Counted from the stretch's first letter, positions 11,351-23,169 are shown. The stretch is 64,000 bases of DNA from Alnus glutinosa (GCF_958979055.1 NC_084889.1:12805261-12869260); one strand, 5' to 3'. A program made the numbers and translations. The notes: a model not told the origin generated them from the sequence alone.

Positions 11351-11836
11351 AAGGAAACGTGGATGTGAGCATCTTTTTACCTTAAATTCCTCTCTCCTCC
11401 CCAAACCTCCCATGCCCTTTTCTCCCTTATGAGTATGGACGATCAGACGACTGAATTTCAATCTTTTTCCATTTTATCCCCAACATTTCAGTCCATTCAT
11501 TTTTTTTTTGTTCTTCAAATTAAAAGGTTGGGGTTAAATGAGAAAAGAAGCCAACATTTTATTCTATTCTCATTTTACCCCCCAACCTTTCCGTCTATTC
11601 CTATTTTTTTTTATTTTTTTTTTTATCCTTTTTTCATATTGAAAGATCGGGAGTAAAATGAAAATAAAAATAAATAATGAATTCTTTTTCAGACTTCATT
11701 ACTTTTTCATACCCAAAAAAAAAAAAAAAAAAAGAAAAGAAAAAAAAAAGTGGGGAAGGGGGGAGGAATTTATTAAACAAGGCCACGTGAAGCAAACCAG
11801 AAGGAAACGTGGATGTGAGCATCTTTTTGCCTTAAA
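11351..11836. repeat. 36-bp promoter direct repeat flanking a ~450-bp insert
   Basis: A 36-bp sequence containing AAACGTGGATGTGAGC occurs at 11351-11386 and again at 11801-11836 with one visible mismatch. The paralogous promoter has a single counterpart (about 18808-18830). The ACGTGG core resembles an ABRE/G-box-like half-site. The DNA between the copies is pyrimidine/poly-A rich with no gene. Confidence 0.7.
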
Positions 11837-11910
11837 GTGAGTCTCAATCTCAAACATAAAACGTGAAGCAAACGAGAAGCCACGATTGACCTGACGACTA
11901 TTCCACGAAG

Positions 11911-11937
11911 AAAGCGCGTGGAAAACATTTATAGATA
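11911..11937 (+). promoter_or_regulatory. Likely core promoter of gene A
   Basis: AAAGCGCGTG (11911-11920) lies about 8 bp upstream of TTTATAGATA (11928-11937), some 165 bp before the start codon. The paralogue keeps the same AAAGCGCGTG and a TATA-like element at a similar spacing (18991-19018), which argues for function. The TATA assignment is by position and composition only. Confidence 0.45.
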
Positions 11938-12099
11938 TTTTGCTCAACCACTCGTACGAAGCCATTATACACTGTTCCAACATTTATCTTACACCCACGT
12001 TCTTTACCAACCTGTTGATTCAATTTCAATCCTCTTGATTGTTATAACAGCTAGCGCAGCGCTACAGAAATTCTTCCAGAGAGACCAAGAGAGCAGGTT

Positions 12100-14148
12100 A
12101 TGTCGACATCGACACCAATTCTTCCCTTCAATGGCCTTCCTACTGGCCCTTCTCGCAGCTACCGAGCTTCAGCTCGTAATCCTAATCATCTTCTGGTTAT
12201 CTCGAAAGGCAAGATCGGCAGCTGTTTTCTGGGAAATGGTTTGGAGTTTGTCAACACGGGCCTGACGGTGACAGATCAGCTAATTGTCAGGAAAACAAAG
12301 ATATACGGTGTACTTCCAGGAGCTCCGCTTCCTTCTGATCCTTCTCCCGATTCGTGGTAAGACTATTTGATTTTGTAATATTGCTCCAAGCTATTGTTGT
12401 TTTTGTCTGATATAAGTAATTAACAGAGAGTTTATGGATATATATATATATGATATCCTCGCAGGAAAGTTTGGATATTTGGAATAATAACGACGGTAAT
12501 TCTACCACTCTTGGGGAGTAAATGGGGACCGTTACAGACACTGAAAAGTACGGAATTTCATGCTGTTTTTTGTTCACTCTATCATTTTCGTTGTGGCGTT
12601 GTGAATATATATAAAGGGGGTTTAATCATGTGATGCTTGGATTGAACATGTAGGCCGACTTGAAACGACTGCGGATAAAGTAGAAGCAGTAGCAGAGGCC
12701 GTAGAAAATGTGGCTGAGCAAGTGGATAAGTTAGCGGAAGATGTCGCCGATCACCTTCCACCAGGCGGAAAACTCAAAGAAGCTGCGGCGCTTATTGAAC
12801 ATCTAGCTGAGGAAACAGCCAAGGGTGCCCATCTGGTAGATAAAGCGATCGAGCAGGTTTGACCCAATACCTTATTTTATTATATTTTATCTTAGCTGCA
12901 CTCGATCTCTTTCATCTTCTTTACATCCTATTTCATGAATCGATGTGAGATGATAAAATTCCAGTTTTGATCAGCAACTGGGTCCATGACTCCATTTGAT
13001 CAGTTTTCTTAATTACTTTTGACTTTCAGAGGTCCCTACCTTCCTGGTTAGGTTAACCATGGTTGGAATATGAAGAAATATATTTAATGACTGATTTTAA
13101 AACCTTCTTTAGTTCTCTTTTCCATTTTCCCTTTTACTGTGAGTCTTGTCCTGTTATTAGAGTACTAGCCGTAGATTTCCAACCATTTTTTCTATATTTA
13201 GGGAACAAAACTACTTTTTACTTCCCTATAAAAAAATACCCCACAATAGATTCCCTTATTTTTCCCTATATCAATTAAATATTATTTTTTTACTCTTATT
13301 TTATTCTTTTTCTCTCTTTCCTATTTTTTTCTCTCTTTCCTATATCAATTAATTATACTTCTTTTATATTAAAATAATACATAGGGAATGAATAGTAGAT
13401 ATGTATACATTGAGAATCACTATTTATTCCCAACCCCCTAATCTAAATATAGGGCAACTGCTGTGGGAGGTTTTTTGATGTTTTTTATGAAATTTTCCCT
13501 AAATATAGGGAAGGGAACCAATATAGGGTAACTACTACTAGTGCTCTCAGGCGCTTTTCAGCGATCTATCATCTTACCTTTTCAAATTTCCTTTAAACTT
13601 TCTACTTCTTTTTTCCTTTCTTCTGATCTTTATTCAAACTTTCTACACAAGCAAGCACAAGGCTACTCAGTCAGGTGTGGTGGGTCACAAGATATATCTG
13701 TCCACTTGCTTGGTTGTTTGTTCTTCATTTCTTACATTTAACTTTAAATTTTATTTTAAATTTTAGTGTCAACTTCAAATTCTTACATTTTATTTAAAAT
13801 GGCTAGGACTTTACTTTTATTCCTTACAAAATAGGATTATTGTTAATTGGGCGGTAGTTCGAAGGATACGAATTTACTCCTCCTTTACGTTTTTTTCTTC
13901 TTAACCTCCCAATTTTATGGTGCGGGTTCATGCCTTAATTATAAAGAGTAGATGTAAAGTGGTTTGGTTTAGAGTTGAGTGCATGGGGAGTTGATTATTC
14001 AAGTACTATTAATTTGCAGGTTGAAGAAATAGAGAAGCAGGTTGAAGAGGTACAGAAGCAGACTGTAGAAGTGCAGAAGGAGGTGGATTCATTGATGGAA
14101 CCACTCACTGAACAAGCCAAACCGACGCCTAAAGAAGCAAATAAGTAG
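12100..14148 (+). CDS. Unrecognised plastid-type amphipathic-helix protein, paralogue A
   Basis: Four exons: 12100-12356, 12465-12547, 12654-12856, 14020-14148. All introns are GT..AG and the product is 223 aa. Residues 1-60 are Ser/Arg/hydroxyl-rich with few acids, like a chloroplast transit peptide (start MSTSTPILPF). 64-86 is a PGAPLPSDPSPDSW linker, and 88-103 a hydrophobic segment (VWIFGIITTVILPLLG). 110-205 is a charged amphipathic helix of A/V/E/K repeats (VAEQVDKLAEDVADHLPPGGKLKEAA), like LEA or apolipoprotein helices. Exon 4 holds repeated VEEIEKQ / VEEVQKQ / VEVQKE units. I do not recognise the family by name. The start is the first ATG and is conserved in the paralogue at 19224-20587, which has the same exon phases. 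Inference: a plastid membrane-anchored structural or stress protein. Confidence 0.85.
13159..13547. mobile_element. MITE in intron 3 of gene A
   Basis: Ends AGAGTACTAGCCGTAG (13159 on) and the inverse of CTACTACTAGTGCTCT (to 13547) form about 16-bp imperfect inverted repeats. Intron 3 is 1163 bp here and 507 bp in the paralogue; the extra ~600 bp (about 13086-13690) includes this element. Internal TATAGGGAA..CCCTA repeats are also inverted. No clear target duplication was found. Confidence 0.55.
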
Positions 14149-15280
14149 ACTAGAATAATTAGCAAATGGACTTTGACTAGTAATTTTTTGGATATATTGT
14201 AAATTAATTAGATTCGTTATATATTTCTTCTCCTCTATTTATGGTTCCGATTTCCTTTTCTTTTGAGGGTCATGAAATGGAATTTCTCTTTAAAAGTTAA
14301 ATGTGACTCTTCTAATTGATGATGGGAAATGATAACAAAAAGTGTTCGGTTCATGTTATACTTAAAAAAATAAATAAATAAAAGAAAAAAAAATACATTT
14401 TATCCCTTCAAAGTTTAATCACTTTTTTACTTTCGTCTTCCACGTTTAAAGAGCGATAAAGTACTACAACAAAGTTTTTAAAATTTTGAGTGTTAAGTAC
14501 TCTTTTAATTATTTTTGTAATTATTGAAAACACATAAATGCCTCTATTTTGTTTTTCTTAAGGAAAAAATACGCATATTCCTTCAAATTATCACTCAATT
14601 GTCAATGTATCTCAAATTATCAATTGTGTTAATATTTCCCTCAAACAATCAAAACATGTCAATGTCCCCTCTAAAATCAACAAAATGATAAAAATGATAA
14701 AAAAAATTTAATAAGACAAAAATATCCTTATAAGTTTAAAAAAAAAAAAAACTGAAATTAAAAATTAAAAATATGCATGCCTGGTCTTGCTTTATACATG
14801 ATCTTGAGATCTTCCTTCCTGGATGTACACTTTAAGTTAGATTGGGTTCTGGTGGGCTTTCTGGCCCCTTGTGGCCGTGTTTGGGCCGTCTTGGTAATGG
14901 CCAATGAGGTTGCATGCATGTTGGCCATACATAAGTTAATTGGGCTAGGCCTCCATTGCAGCAATTCTTCATTCCCTTGAGCTACATGTACAAGCCAATG
15001 AAAATTAAGCTGAAATAGGATTATAGGTCCCATTTCTTTTGACTACTTGTGTAGGCCAATCAAAATTAATTTGTGCTAATCCACAAGTATCGGTCCAAAT
15101 GGGATTGCAGGGCCCTATCCCAACGGTCCCCATTCCTTTAAGGCGTGGTTGAGTTAACCTAAGGAAATTTAGAGGGGGGGGGGCTTTCAGCATTGTTTTT
15201 CTTTGGAGGGTCTTGTTGTCTTTTTTAGTGTATATCACCTTGCTTTCGCTCATTCTATCTTAAATGAACTAATCTGTGGG
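14149..15280. other. Intergenic, no gene seen
   Basis: About 40 bp near 14305-14345 still matches the start of the duplicated block (TGTGACTCTTC-AATTGATGATG), then homology stops. The rest has poly-A/T runs and a CAAATTATCA-type repeat (14575-14680). 14800-15250 looks like decayed repeat with GGCC-rich scraps. Confidence 0.5.
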
Positions 15281-15541
15281 TAACGCTAGCAATTTTGATA
15301 CGACCCGATAACTCGACACGAGCACGACTTGCAATTAGCGGGTTTGGGTTTACTTTAAACATGTTTGAGTCATAAACGGGTCGACCCGTTTATTTCGATC
15401 TGGCAGGTCGTGTCACGAGTCACCTATGGGTGACCCGCCAGACATAGTTATGTTTTTATTTTTATTTTATTTTTTTATTTTTTGAAAGGAAAAAAAAAAG
15501 GAAATGGGATTAGGTAGGACCGTAGGAGTTTAGGATTGAAC

Positions 15542-15622
<81 letters not shown>

Positions 15623-16195
15623 GGAGGAGTCGCGCACTCTAATTTCTTTTAATGACATTAACTTCTTTTATCTTTTGATGTTGAACAAACTTTAATAAGG
15701 TGGATAACGAAGAAGATAATGTTTTGACATTTGATAGTATCAGTTCCTGTGGCATACCAAGTTCATCTAGAAAATGAGCATATTTGTGGGTCATTCAAGA
15801 GTGAACAATATGGAGCAAAAATGGGAACCCAATTTGTATTTGTAAATTTATAATGATGATGTAGTTTTTTTTTTTTTGTTATTTGATTAGACAATTAAGC
15901 ATATTAAGTGATTTGGTGCTAGCTTACTAGGAGTTTAATTTCTAGAGATGAATTGCTAAAACTATTATTATTTCATTTAAATGCCCCAAAAAAAAAATTC
16001 TTTTAAGCTAAACGGGTCGGGTCGAGTCGTTTTGATCCGATACGACACATTATGCTAAACGGGTTTCATAGGTCGTGTCGAGTGACCCGTAAAAATTACC
16101 GTGTCATGTCTGGAGCTCCGACCCATTAACATAAATGAGTCATATTTTGGTCTACCTTAAACGGGTCGACCCGCAGACCTGTTTTGCCAGCCCTA
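15281..16195. mobile_element. Non-autonomous TIR element with GGGTCG-rich ends
   Basis: Left end GCTAGCAATTTTGATACGACC and right end, read inversely, GGCTGGCAAAACAGG are similar. Both ends are followed by subterminal CGACACGA, AAACGGGTCGACCCGTTT and GGGTCG motifs in opposite orientation. Such CGGGTCG-rich termini are common in plant hAT-like non-autonomous elements. There is no transposase frame, and a (GA)n run sits inside. The superfamily is an inference. Confidence 0.6.
15547..15620. repeat. (GA)n microsatellite
   Basis: About 37 uninterrupted AG units lie inside the GGGTCG-type element. Confidence 0.97.
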
Positions 16196-16379
16196 TATAT
16201 GGGTATGTGCGTACCTCCTTGAGTTTAGACGGTCCACTAGTTTGATCTTAGTGTGATGGACGAGAGATACTACGCAGGATATGTTTAGACAACCATCAAT
16301 TATGTTGTGCCATACGCTTATCTAAATCGAGCTAAGTACGGGATTGTTGTCGGTGGTACCCTAGCCAGTCAAGAAAGAG

Positions 16380-16860
16380 AGTTCCATTGGCCGGAGCCGA
16401 CTATATGAAGTGGAGTTCTAGTACGCTATTTGGATTGTGCTCAGTAAAGGGTGCCTCCGGTGGACATGGCGCATACCTTAGGTAGCCTAGAGAGGAAGTT
16501 TTGTCAACCAGAGCCGAGAAGTGGAGTGGAGTTACAATACCTTATCTAGATCATGCTAAGTAAGGGAGTGTCGTTGGTGGCCATACCGCATACCCTAGTT
16601 AGCCAAGAGAAGGAGTTACAGTACCTTATATGGATCATAAGGGAGTGTCATCGGTGGCCATGATGGGTACCTTAGTTAACCCATATAGGGAAATCTATAG
16701 GTCACAGATGAGAAGTGGGGTGGAGTGACAGTACCTTATCTAGATCATGCTAAGGGAGTGTTGCTAGTGGAGTTATCGTATCTTATTTGGATCGTGCTAA
16801 GTAAGGGAGTCCAGCGGGTGGCCACGACGTGTACCCTAGTTAGCCCAGAAAGAAATTTTC
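16380..16860. repeat. Degenerate ~110-bp tandem array
   Basis: The motif order GTGGAGT..ACAGTACCTTAT(C/A)T(A/G)GATC..GCTAAGTAAGGGAGTG..GGTGGCCA..GTACCCTAGTTAGCC recurs about five times with drift and partial units. No stable reading frame is maintained. Confidence 0.6.
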
Positions 16861-16867
16861 ATCGATC

Positions 16868-17160
16868 GGAACTTGGGTGCGCACGATGGCAACTTATAAA
16901 GCCTAGTCGAACGAAGCCGAGTGCTAGGTGCGCATGGTGGCAACTTATGAAGCTCAGTTGGATGAGGCCGAATGTTGGGTGAGATGGTGGCGATTTATCA
17001 AGCCCTATTGGACAAGGCCAAATGGTGAGTGCACATGGTGGCGACTTATTAAGCCCAGTCCGGCCAGTCGAACTAGACCAAATGCTGGGTGCACATGGGG
17101 TGACTTATGAAGCTTAGTTGGGCAAGGCGGAATGATGAGTTCGCATGGTGGTAACCAGGG
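16868..17160. repeat. ~57-60-bp tandem array
   Basis: About five units of the type GGTGCGCATGGTGGCAACTTATGAAGC..GG-CGAATG. They continue directly from the array at 16380-16860 but have a different unit. W-, R- and P-rich frames across it are by-products of the repeat. Confidence 0.65.
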
Positions 17161-18126
17161 TTGGAGCCAAGGGGGTCGAGAAGGGGGCGGAGCCAAACAA
17201 ATAAAATTCCGTCTGACCACCGACTAAAAATATTCCGATATTTTTAACTTACCAGCAATGAGTAAATTGTTTTTTGACATATATATTTCAATAACCTCTA
17301 AATTTATTTTGATACCACGTAAAATTAATTAATTAAAACGTGGCAATGACAAAAGAAATGGACAGATTCCCTAGTGGTTGTACTGCTAAGAGATTGGATC
17401 CACCAAAACGTTGAAAAGGAAATGCAAATTTAGTTTAAAAAAGATGAAAAGAACGTCATTTTCTTACAACCTTTTTTTTCTTGGTTTAACACCGACCATA
17501 TCCCCAACAATTGAACTTGTACCAAACCTAAATATACTAGTTACTACTATATTACAAGTTGGGACGTCAATTTCTTAATTATATCATTTTTTTTTAAGAA
17601 AAATTTATTAATATCTAGATCAATGGGAATCAAAGGTGGTTGGTCATGCATTTTTGGGGGTGTTTACTAACTCACAAAATTGGGTCAACCGTAAATAGGA
17701 TGACAGGTTTTTATTTTATTTTATTGTGTTTATTAAATTTGGTAAAAAAAAATTACATGTTATTAAAAAAAAAAAATAGTTCCTCTCTTGTGCTGAAGTC
17801 AAACTTTCATGAGGTTATTGTTTGGCAAACAATTCCTACTCCCTCTCTATTTTTTTCAATTCTCTCAAAAAAGTCAAATAAAAAACATTCTTTTTTTTTT
17901 TCACATTTTATATCACAACAATAATTTTCTATTATTATCTGAATAAAAAAAATTCATTATAAAACAAAAAATTTTCACTTTTTCTATAAAACAATTTCAA
18001 AGTGATTCTTGCAACAAATATTTTTTTAGGTGTACGGTAAAAAGAAAAGTAAATGTTTATTCCTTTTTTTTTTTTTTTTTTTGGTTGAATAGTTTTAGGT
18101 ATGTAGTCAGATCAGGAAAATATTCT
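17161..18126. other. Intergenic, no gene seen
   Basis: AT-rich. 17860-18000 contains a single half of the MITE family seen as a palindrome at 10630-11215 (ACATTTTATATCACAACAA, TTTTCACTTTTTCTATAAA). Nothing else is assignable. Confidence 0.5.
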
Positions 18127-18455
18127 TACACAATAACATTGCACAATTTATGCACAACAAAAGACATATGGGTAAGACCCATATAAGTAGGACGAGAAAT
18201 GATCCCTACACTCATTTCTTACAACAACCCCACAACAAGCTGACGTGGCTGGTAATATTTTATTATTTTTTGTTTTGTTTTCATTTCTTTTTGTAAAAAA
18301 ATGATAAAATATTACCAGCCACGTCAGCTTGTTGTGGGGCTGTTGTGAGAAATGAGTGTATGGATCATTTCTCAAGTAGGACCCACCACATGGGTCTCAC
18401 CTCACGTGTCTTGTGTTGTCCACAAGTTGTGCAATGTTGTTGTGCACCAATCACT
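18127..18455. mobile_element. Long foldback MITE (~330 bp hairpin)
   Basis: Nearly the whole element is self-complementary. ACAACAAGCTGACGTGGCTGGTAATATTTTAT (from about 18231) pairs with its inverse ending near 18333, and outer arms ACATTGCACAA..GAGAAATGATCC pair with GGATCATTTCTC..TTGTGCAATGT. Elements with the same style (TTGCAC..GGTGAGACCCA) lie at 30707-30804 and 45341-45456. Confidence 0.8.
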
Positions 18456-18873
18456 TCTCAGTCAGATTTATGTATTGATTTATTTTTAATTTTATTATTA
18501 AATAAAAAAAAATCCATGTAAGTATAATTGTAGTTACTAGAAATGAATAGAACAACAATGATTAGTTTTGTTAAATTTAGCAAATATGAAAACTCATGAA
18601 GGAGAGAGATAACAAAATAAATTGTGAATTACATTTGTATATTTTAAACAATAAATTGCAACTTTAATTATCTGAATAGTTTTATATCATCTCCCTTTAC
18701 AAAATTAAGTCTTGATGTAACATCCGGTAATGAACTTCAGAAAGTTCGGTGGATGCATGTGAGCCTGTTTTATTAATTAATTTAGAACCTCCATCGGAAA
18801 ACTTGAAGAAAACGTGGATGTGATCGAGCATATATATATATGTCAATCTCAAATATAAAACGTGACTTACAAG

Positions 18874-18913
<40 letters not shown>

Positions 18914-18990
18914 AGAACGTGAAGCGAACGAGTAGCGATTGACCTTGGCAAGGGGGTAATATTGACCTTATCGATGACTAATTCACGAAA
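18456..18990. other. Upstream region of gene B
   Basis: 18600-18800 is AT-rich. From about 18800 the sequence aligns with the promoter of gene A (AAAACGTGGATGTGA, CAATCTCAAATATAAAACGTGA, GTGAAGCGAACGAG). A (TA)n run at about 18877-18905 is inserted relative to gene A. Confidence 0.6.
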
Positions 18991-19018
18991 AAAGCGCGTG
19001 CCAAACAAATTATAAATA
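18991..19018 (+). promoter_or_regulatory. Likely core promoter of gene B
   Basis: AAAGCGCGTG (18991-19000) is identical to the element before gene A and precedes TATAAATA (19011-19018). The start codon follows about 205 bp downstream. Confidence 0.5.
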
Positions 19019-19223
19019 TGGCTCAAACCCCTCCAAAAAAGCCATATTGTTCCAACAATATTAATCTATCTTGCACCCACCTGTGATTCAAACCTCTGGC
19101 TTGCAAGTCGATCTCCATCCTGATTGAGATTCTCTTCTCTTACGAACTCAGATTAGTTTTGTTATAACAGCTAGCGCAGCGCTACAGAAATTCTTGCAGA
19201 GAGACCAAGAGCTAGAGCAGGTT

Positions 19224-20587
19224 ATGTCGACATCAAGACCAATTCTTCCCTTCAATGGCCTTCCTACTGGCTCTTCTCGCAGGTACCGAGCTTCAGCTCG
19301 TAATCCTAACCATCTTCTGGTTATCTCAAAAGGCAAGATCGGCAGCCATTTTCTGGGAAACGGTTTGCAGTTTGTCAACACGGGCCTGACAGCGACAGAG
19401 CTAATTGTCAGCAAGACAAAGATATACAGTGTACTTCCAGGAGCTCCGCTTCCTTCTAATCCTTCTCCCGGTTCATGGTAAGACTATACATTTGATTGTG
19501 TAATATTGCTTCTAGTCCTAGCTATTATTGTTTTTTGTCTGGTATAAGTAATTAACAGAGAGTTTATGGATATATGATATCCTCGCAGGAAAGTTTGGAT
19601 ATTTGGAATGATAGCGACGGTAATTCTACCATTCTTGGGGAACAAATGGGGACCATTATTGAGACTGAAAAGTAAGGAATTAATTGAATGATTTTTTTTT
19701 TTTCTGTACTCCTATATATCATTGTCAATATATATAATTAAGGGGGGGTTTAATCGTGTGATGCTTTGAATATTCATCATATAGGGCAAGTTGATACGGC
19801 TGCGAATACAGTAGAAGCAGTAGCAGAGATCATAGAAAAGGTGGCTGAGAAAGTGGATAAGGTTGCAGAAGACGTTGCCGATCACCTTCCGGCAGGCGGA
19901 AGACTCAGAGAAGCTGCGACTTTGATTGAACATCTAGCCGAGGAAACAGCCAAGGGTGCCCATCTGGTTGACGAAGCAATCGAGAAGGTTTTACTTTACC
20001 CAATACCTTATTTTATTATATTATATATATTTTATCTTATTGCATAGTGCATAGGGCACCGTCTTCCATCTTATTTTATATCCTATATTTCAATAATTAT
20101 TATAATTTGACCAAAGTTGCTGGTTAGGTTAACCATGGTTTGATTAAGAAGAATATTATATTATATATCTGTCCACGTGCTTGTTTGTTTATTCTTCCTC
20201 GAACCAATAAGAAAGGCTGCTTTCCTGGAAGCTTCCTTTTTTGCCCCCACGTTTGAAATTACGTTTCGTTATCGTAGATCAACATAAAGCTTAGGAACCA
20301 ACCAAAACATTTCTTAGAAGTGACGATTTATGTTGACTTTTTCTTTCTTTCTTTTTTCTTTTTCTTTTGTGTGTGTTCTTAACCTCCCAATTTGAAGGTG
20401 CGGGTTCAATGCCCTGATTATTAAGCAGAGTAGAAAGTAAAGGAGTTTGGTTTATGTATAGTTTTGTAATTAATTATTCAAATACTGTTTGCAGGTTGAA
20501 GAAGTGGAGAGGCAGGTGGAGTCATTGATTGAACCATTGACTGAAGAAGCCAAACCCATGCCCAAAGAAGCAAATGAACATTTATAA
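19224..20587 (+). CDS. Unrecognised plastid-type amphipathic-helix protein, paralogue B
   Basis: Four exons: 19224-19477, 19589-19671, 19785-19987, 20495-20587, giving a 210-aa product. Exon phases and introns 1-2 match the paralogue at 12100-14148. The N-terminus is transit-peptide-like (MSTSRPILPF..RYRASARNPN). A hydrophobic KVWIFGMIATVILPFLG segment follows, then VAEKVDKVAEDVADHLPAGGRLREAA amphipathic helix. It lacks one codon in exon 1 and 12 codons of the VEEVQKQ-type repeats in exon 4, and ends EANEHL. The upstream in-frame TTG (19194) is not a start. The reading frame is intact with typical splice sites, so both copies look functional. Family name and role are unknown to me. Confidence 0.85.
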
Positions 20588-21151
20588 CTAGACTTGTAAT
20601 TTTTTGGGCTTTTGACTTGTAATTTTTTGGATAGATTGTAAATTTTATTGGGTGAATAATCAGCTTAATTAATTTTATTTTTCTTTTGAGTTTTGAGGTT
20701 CATGAAATGGAACTTAATTCCCTTTCAATATATACATGTGACTCTTCCAATTGATGATGAAAACAAAAATATAATATGATCGTTTATGGATAAGGTAGTT
20801 CATTATGTTTGGTCATATTAAGATTTGGCAAGCACAACGGTTAGTGGAAAGACATTAATCTATTGGTGGTTTAAGTATTTTAATAAAAAATTATTTGCAA
20901 AAAAACGGATGTGCTAACGCTCAAAAGTTTTCGCACGTATGAATTCCTTGCACTGTTCTATAGTAAGGCTCAAGGTCCTAATTGGTTAAATACTAAGGAT
21001 AAAATGTAATCTTCACTATTGTTGGAGACTAAAGAGAAAAGTGAGAATTAATCTATCTATTATATGATGTATACATTCAATCAATTTCATCAGTCACTAA
21101 GCATGAGAGATATTCATGACAGAACTAAAAGAAAAAAAAAATCACACTTAT

Positions 21152-23169
21152 TGTTTTAGATTTTTGTAGAAATATAAAATACTAGAATAAAAAAGCAGAA
21201 GAAAGAGATAGAGAAAAAAGTGACAAATAATTACTGGTAGTTCGGTGTTAGACACATATGTCCACTACTTTGAATAGCCTCTAGAACTACATTTTACTCT
21301 CATTAACTTGAATTGTTTACAATACAAAGATCCTTATTTATATGATAATAAGTTCAAGTATGGTAATCAAATCTCCATGAGGATTGTATTACAATCCCAA
21401 TAAGGATTTGATTAAAATTAACCACTAAATGGAGAATATTTTGATATTGACTTAATATGTAATAAATGAAAAGAATATTATATATTATATTTTTCATATA
21501 CTCTAACATCACTCCTCAAACACAATGTGAAAGATTCTCTAAGCTTGAGTTTGAAAATAGAAACAAGGGATTTGTTTTTTGTTTTTTTGTTTTTAAACAA
21601 CGATGGCTGCGGCTGAAGCCTAGAACGGGTCGTAGACGGTAGTTGATAAATAGAGCTAATGGTGAAGATTGATGGTAGACGCTACCGGAGGAGATAGAGG
21701 CTGACAAGCAGGAGGGCTAGCGACGTCGGCAGGTGGTTGGGAAATGAGCTGGAATGCAGGGCCAACATGGGCCTATAACCAAAAGATTGGCCGACTTAGT
21801 CCAAAATCAAAAGTGGCCGACTTGGGCCAAAATACCTAAAAGGGCCGACAATAGGCCAAAAACTGAAAAGGGGCTGACAATGAGCCATAAAACCAAAAGG
21901 GGGCCGACTATAGACCAAAGTACCGACAACGGGCCAAATACAAAAAAGGGGGCCGACATGGACTTGAAACATCAAAAGCAATGTGCTCACTTGGGCGGTT
22001 ATCAGGACGGCACATTGTACCCAACTCGCTCATGGCACACGTGATGTGTTCCGCTTGGACCGCTCTTCTTCTTCTTCTTCTTTTTGGCTACACGGGTGAA
22101 ATCAGGTTGAAACAATCTGAGAATGCTCTAAAACCGAGATGAACTAGACAAAAAGGTTATGAAACCGGATTGAATTGTCGAAATTGGGTGGAAAATGCAC
22201 TAAACCAGATTGAACCGACAGAGAAAAGGTCTTGAACTGGATTTAAAATGGTTTGAAACACACTAGAAATGGATGAATTGGATTGAAAATCATCTAAACT
22301 GGTTTGGATACCACTGAACCGGTCAAAAAACATATTGAACCGACCCTGAATGTACTAAACCGGATTGAAACTAATCGAGAAGTGTCTGAAACAATATGAA
22401 TTGGGCTACAAACTGCTTGAACCGTGCTGAATCAGTATGAACCCACTGATAATGATCCGAAAACGGTCTAAACTGGTCAATAAACCCCTAGAACTGGCTG
22501 GAACCTGGATGAAACCAGTGAACCGGTCTGAAAAGGAATGAAACTGATTTTGAACCAATTTGAAAATGAGTCGAGTTGACCCAAAACCCGCTGATGTGAG
22601 TCACGGATCGGGTTGACCAGATCCATATAGCCCGCGTGACATGCGCAAGACAAGTGATGTAGGAGGTGCACATGGCACATGCACATTCTAAGGAGTGCGT
22701 GAATAGAGTGTGATGCACATGGACACCCTCTAGAGGTGTGTAAGAACACGTGGATGACACTTGGATGATACATGGAGGCGCGTGAAGCTCGTGGCTTGTT
22801 GGACATATCCTTCTTGGGGCACGTGAATGAGCGATTTTGGTTGATTTCGACGAGGTTGTGTAGATCGGCTTCCAAGCTTCATGTTCATGTGCAAAACATT
22901 GTGACAAAGGGCTTGAAAGGCTAAGATCTGAGGAGGATAGTGGATGAACGACTATGAAGGATACAGACAGAAACTTCGGAGGAGTCACCACTGTGTGGAA
23001 AACTGAAAAAATCAAAGGAAAAATTGTAGTCCAAAAGAAAATGGCTCTGGTACCATGTTGAGATTTGTGAATCTAAAATACAAGAATAAAAGCAGAAGCA
23101 AGAGAGAGAAAAGAGAGACAAATAATTACGGGTGGTTCAGTGTCAGACACCTACGTCCATCACTTTGAA
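21152..23169 (-). mobile_element. Non-autonomous LTR retroelement, minus strand (in copy 2)
   Basis: Left LTR 21152-21508; purine tract complement at 21509-21520 (TCACTCCTCAAA); primer-site complement GGCTCTGGTACCA at 23043-23055 (one change from copy 1); truncated right LTR 23056-23169. It is the same insertion as 440-2417, copied by the segmental duplication. Internal degenerate repeats lie at 21754-21970 and 22100-22560. Confidence 0.75.

Noticed and set aside
12287..12577. 96-aa minus-strand frame
   Set aside because: Antisense to exons 1-2 and introns of gene A, and not conserved in gene B.
16380..17160. Direct repeats as a possible CRISPR-like array
   Set aside because: The units are contiguous, degenerate and without unique spacers, and the window is plant nuclear DNA.
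19194..19223. Ten-residue extension of gene B
   Set aside because: It would start at TTG. The ATG at 19224 matches the start used in the paralogue.
22488..23015. 175-aa minus-strand open frame in duplication copy 2
   Set aside because: It lies in the interior of the non-autonomous LTR element. The matching region in copy 1 is broken into short frames, and there is no domain.
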